Source: Cupriavidus sp. D384
GTDB lineage: Bacteria; Pseudomonadota; Gammaproteobacteria; Burkholderiales; Burkholderiaceae
Reading direction: 5' to 3'
NCBI RefSeq assembly: GCF_001652915.1
Contig: NZ_BBQI01000002.1
Coordinates: forward strand, 1 to 55,166
DNA: 55,166 nt
This document shows, piece after piece, positions 55,023 through 55,166 of the stretch; positions within the stretch are counted from its first letter, which is position 1, and every line of letters begins with the position of its first letter. The notes beneath the pieces are model-generated. The model saw nothing but the letters and a program-made list of their open reading frames with translations, had not been told where the DNA came from and ran no database searches. A program made the position numbers and the translations under genes.

Positions 55023-55045
55023 GGCCGACACGCGCGGCCCTTTTT
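55023..55045 (+). terminator. Terminator-like hairpin between arnT and the next gene
   Basis: GGCCG (55023-55027) pairs with CGGCC (55035-55039), followed by CTTTTT. Only 23 bases lie between the T-run and the next ATG, so it is likely a leaky or attenuating site inside an arn operon. Confidence 0.55.
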
Positions 55046-55067
55046 CGTTTTGAAAGATTCCCGATCC

Positions 55068-55166
55068 ATGCAGCAGAAGCGAGTCCTGATTCTTGGCGTC
55101 AACGGCTTCATCGGCCACCACCTGACGCGCCGCATCCTGGAAACCACGCAGTGGGAGGTCTACGGC
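55068..55166 (+). CDS. NAD-dependent epimerase, ArnA C-domain type (partial)
   Basis: First 33 residues of a gene cut by the window end. The Rossmann motif [20 protein letters not shown], followed by TTQWEVYG, closely matches the start of the decarboxylase (C-terminal) domain of ArnA, which oxidises UDP-glucuronate. It begins as a separate protein, without the formyltransferase domain found in E. coli ArnA. The rest lies beyond the window. Confidence 0.8.
   Translation, partial: MQQKRVLILGVNGFIGHHLTRRILETTQWEVYG

Overview
The window is GC-rich, densely coded chromosomal DNA from a beta-proteobacterium of the Burkholderiaceae, most likely Cupriavidus or a close Ralstonia relative. This rests on codon use, an OmpC-type porin with a QSNTSVTLYG mature start, BON, DUF1254 and DUF1800/DUF1501 proteins, an RND operon laid out like Burkholderia llpE-ceoAB-opcM (bpeEF-oprC), and an RR-kinase-ChrA operon next to arnT. 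I saw no rRNA, tRNA, CRISPR array, transposase or phage gene. It looks like stable accessory chromosome with many small regulated units, and is probably one replicon segment without mobile-element boundaries.

Left part (1-22.5 kb): an SRAP/YedK protein, a triple-BON protein, a GlxA-type AraC regulator divergent from a secreted M20 peptidase, then a LysR regulator divergent from a four-gene RND efflux operon (llpE-like pseudo-hydrolase, adaptor, transporter, outer-membrane channel). After a very strong hairpin plus T-tract come a secreted beta-solenoid protein coupled to a DUF2127 membrane protein, an ABM monooxygenase, PssA, and a DUF1254/DUF1214 lipoprotein. Next is a likely catabolic cluster (old yellow enzyme, acyl-CoA dehydrogenase, hydratase, MFS), a secreted cupin, and a 55-residue membrane protein.

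Middle part (22.5-38.4 kb): an aldehyde dehydrogenase, a NarL-type regulator with a hybrid sensor kinase, and peptidase E. Then comes a LacI-controlled ABC importer (binding protein, two permeases, ATPase) translationally coupled to a GpdQ/CpdA-like phosphodiesterase. The LacI gene carries a perfect 16-bp operator, and four 8-bp tandem repeats sit before the binding-protein gene. A lumazine-binding-like protein, a DUF1800/DUF1501 export pair and a stand-alone EAL protein follow.

Right part (38.4-55.2 kb): a class A penicillin-binding protein divergent from a porin, then a 0.9-kb gene-poor, AT-richer stretch leading into an exported (periplasmic-type) KatG. Next are a tiny lipoprotein sharing its stop codon with a convergent DUF2459 gene, a TetR/VOC divergent pair with twin operators, a saccharopine-dehydrogenase-like protein, and a four-gene unit of response regulator, sensor kinase, chromate transporter ChrA and DUF2269. 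Divergent from it is arnT, followed by the start of an ArnA-type decarboxylase cut by the window end. A near-consensus PmrA box lies between the regulator and arnT, linking the two-component system to lipid A modification.

The most interesting leads are the LlpE protein with catalytic Ser replaced by Glu, the terminator-fronted beta-solenoid gene, the phosphodiester import-and-cleave locus, two orphan terminators that may end unannotated small RNAs, and the PmrA-type box between the ChrA operon and arnT.
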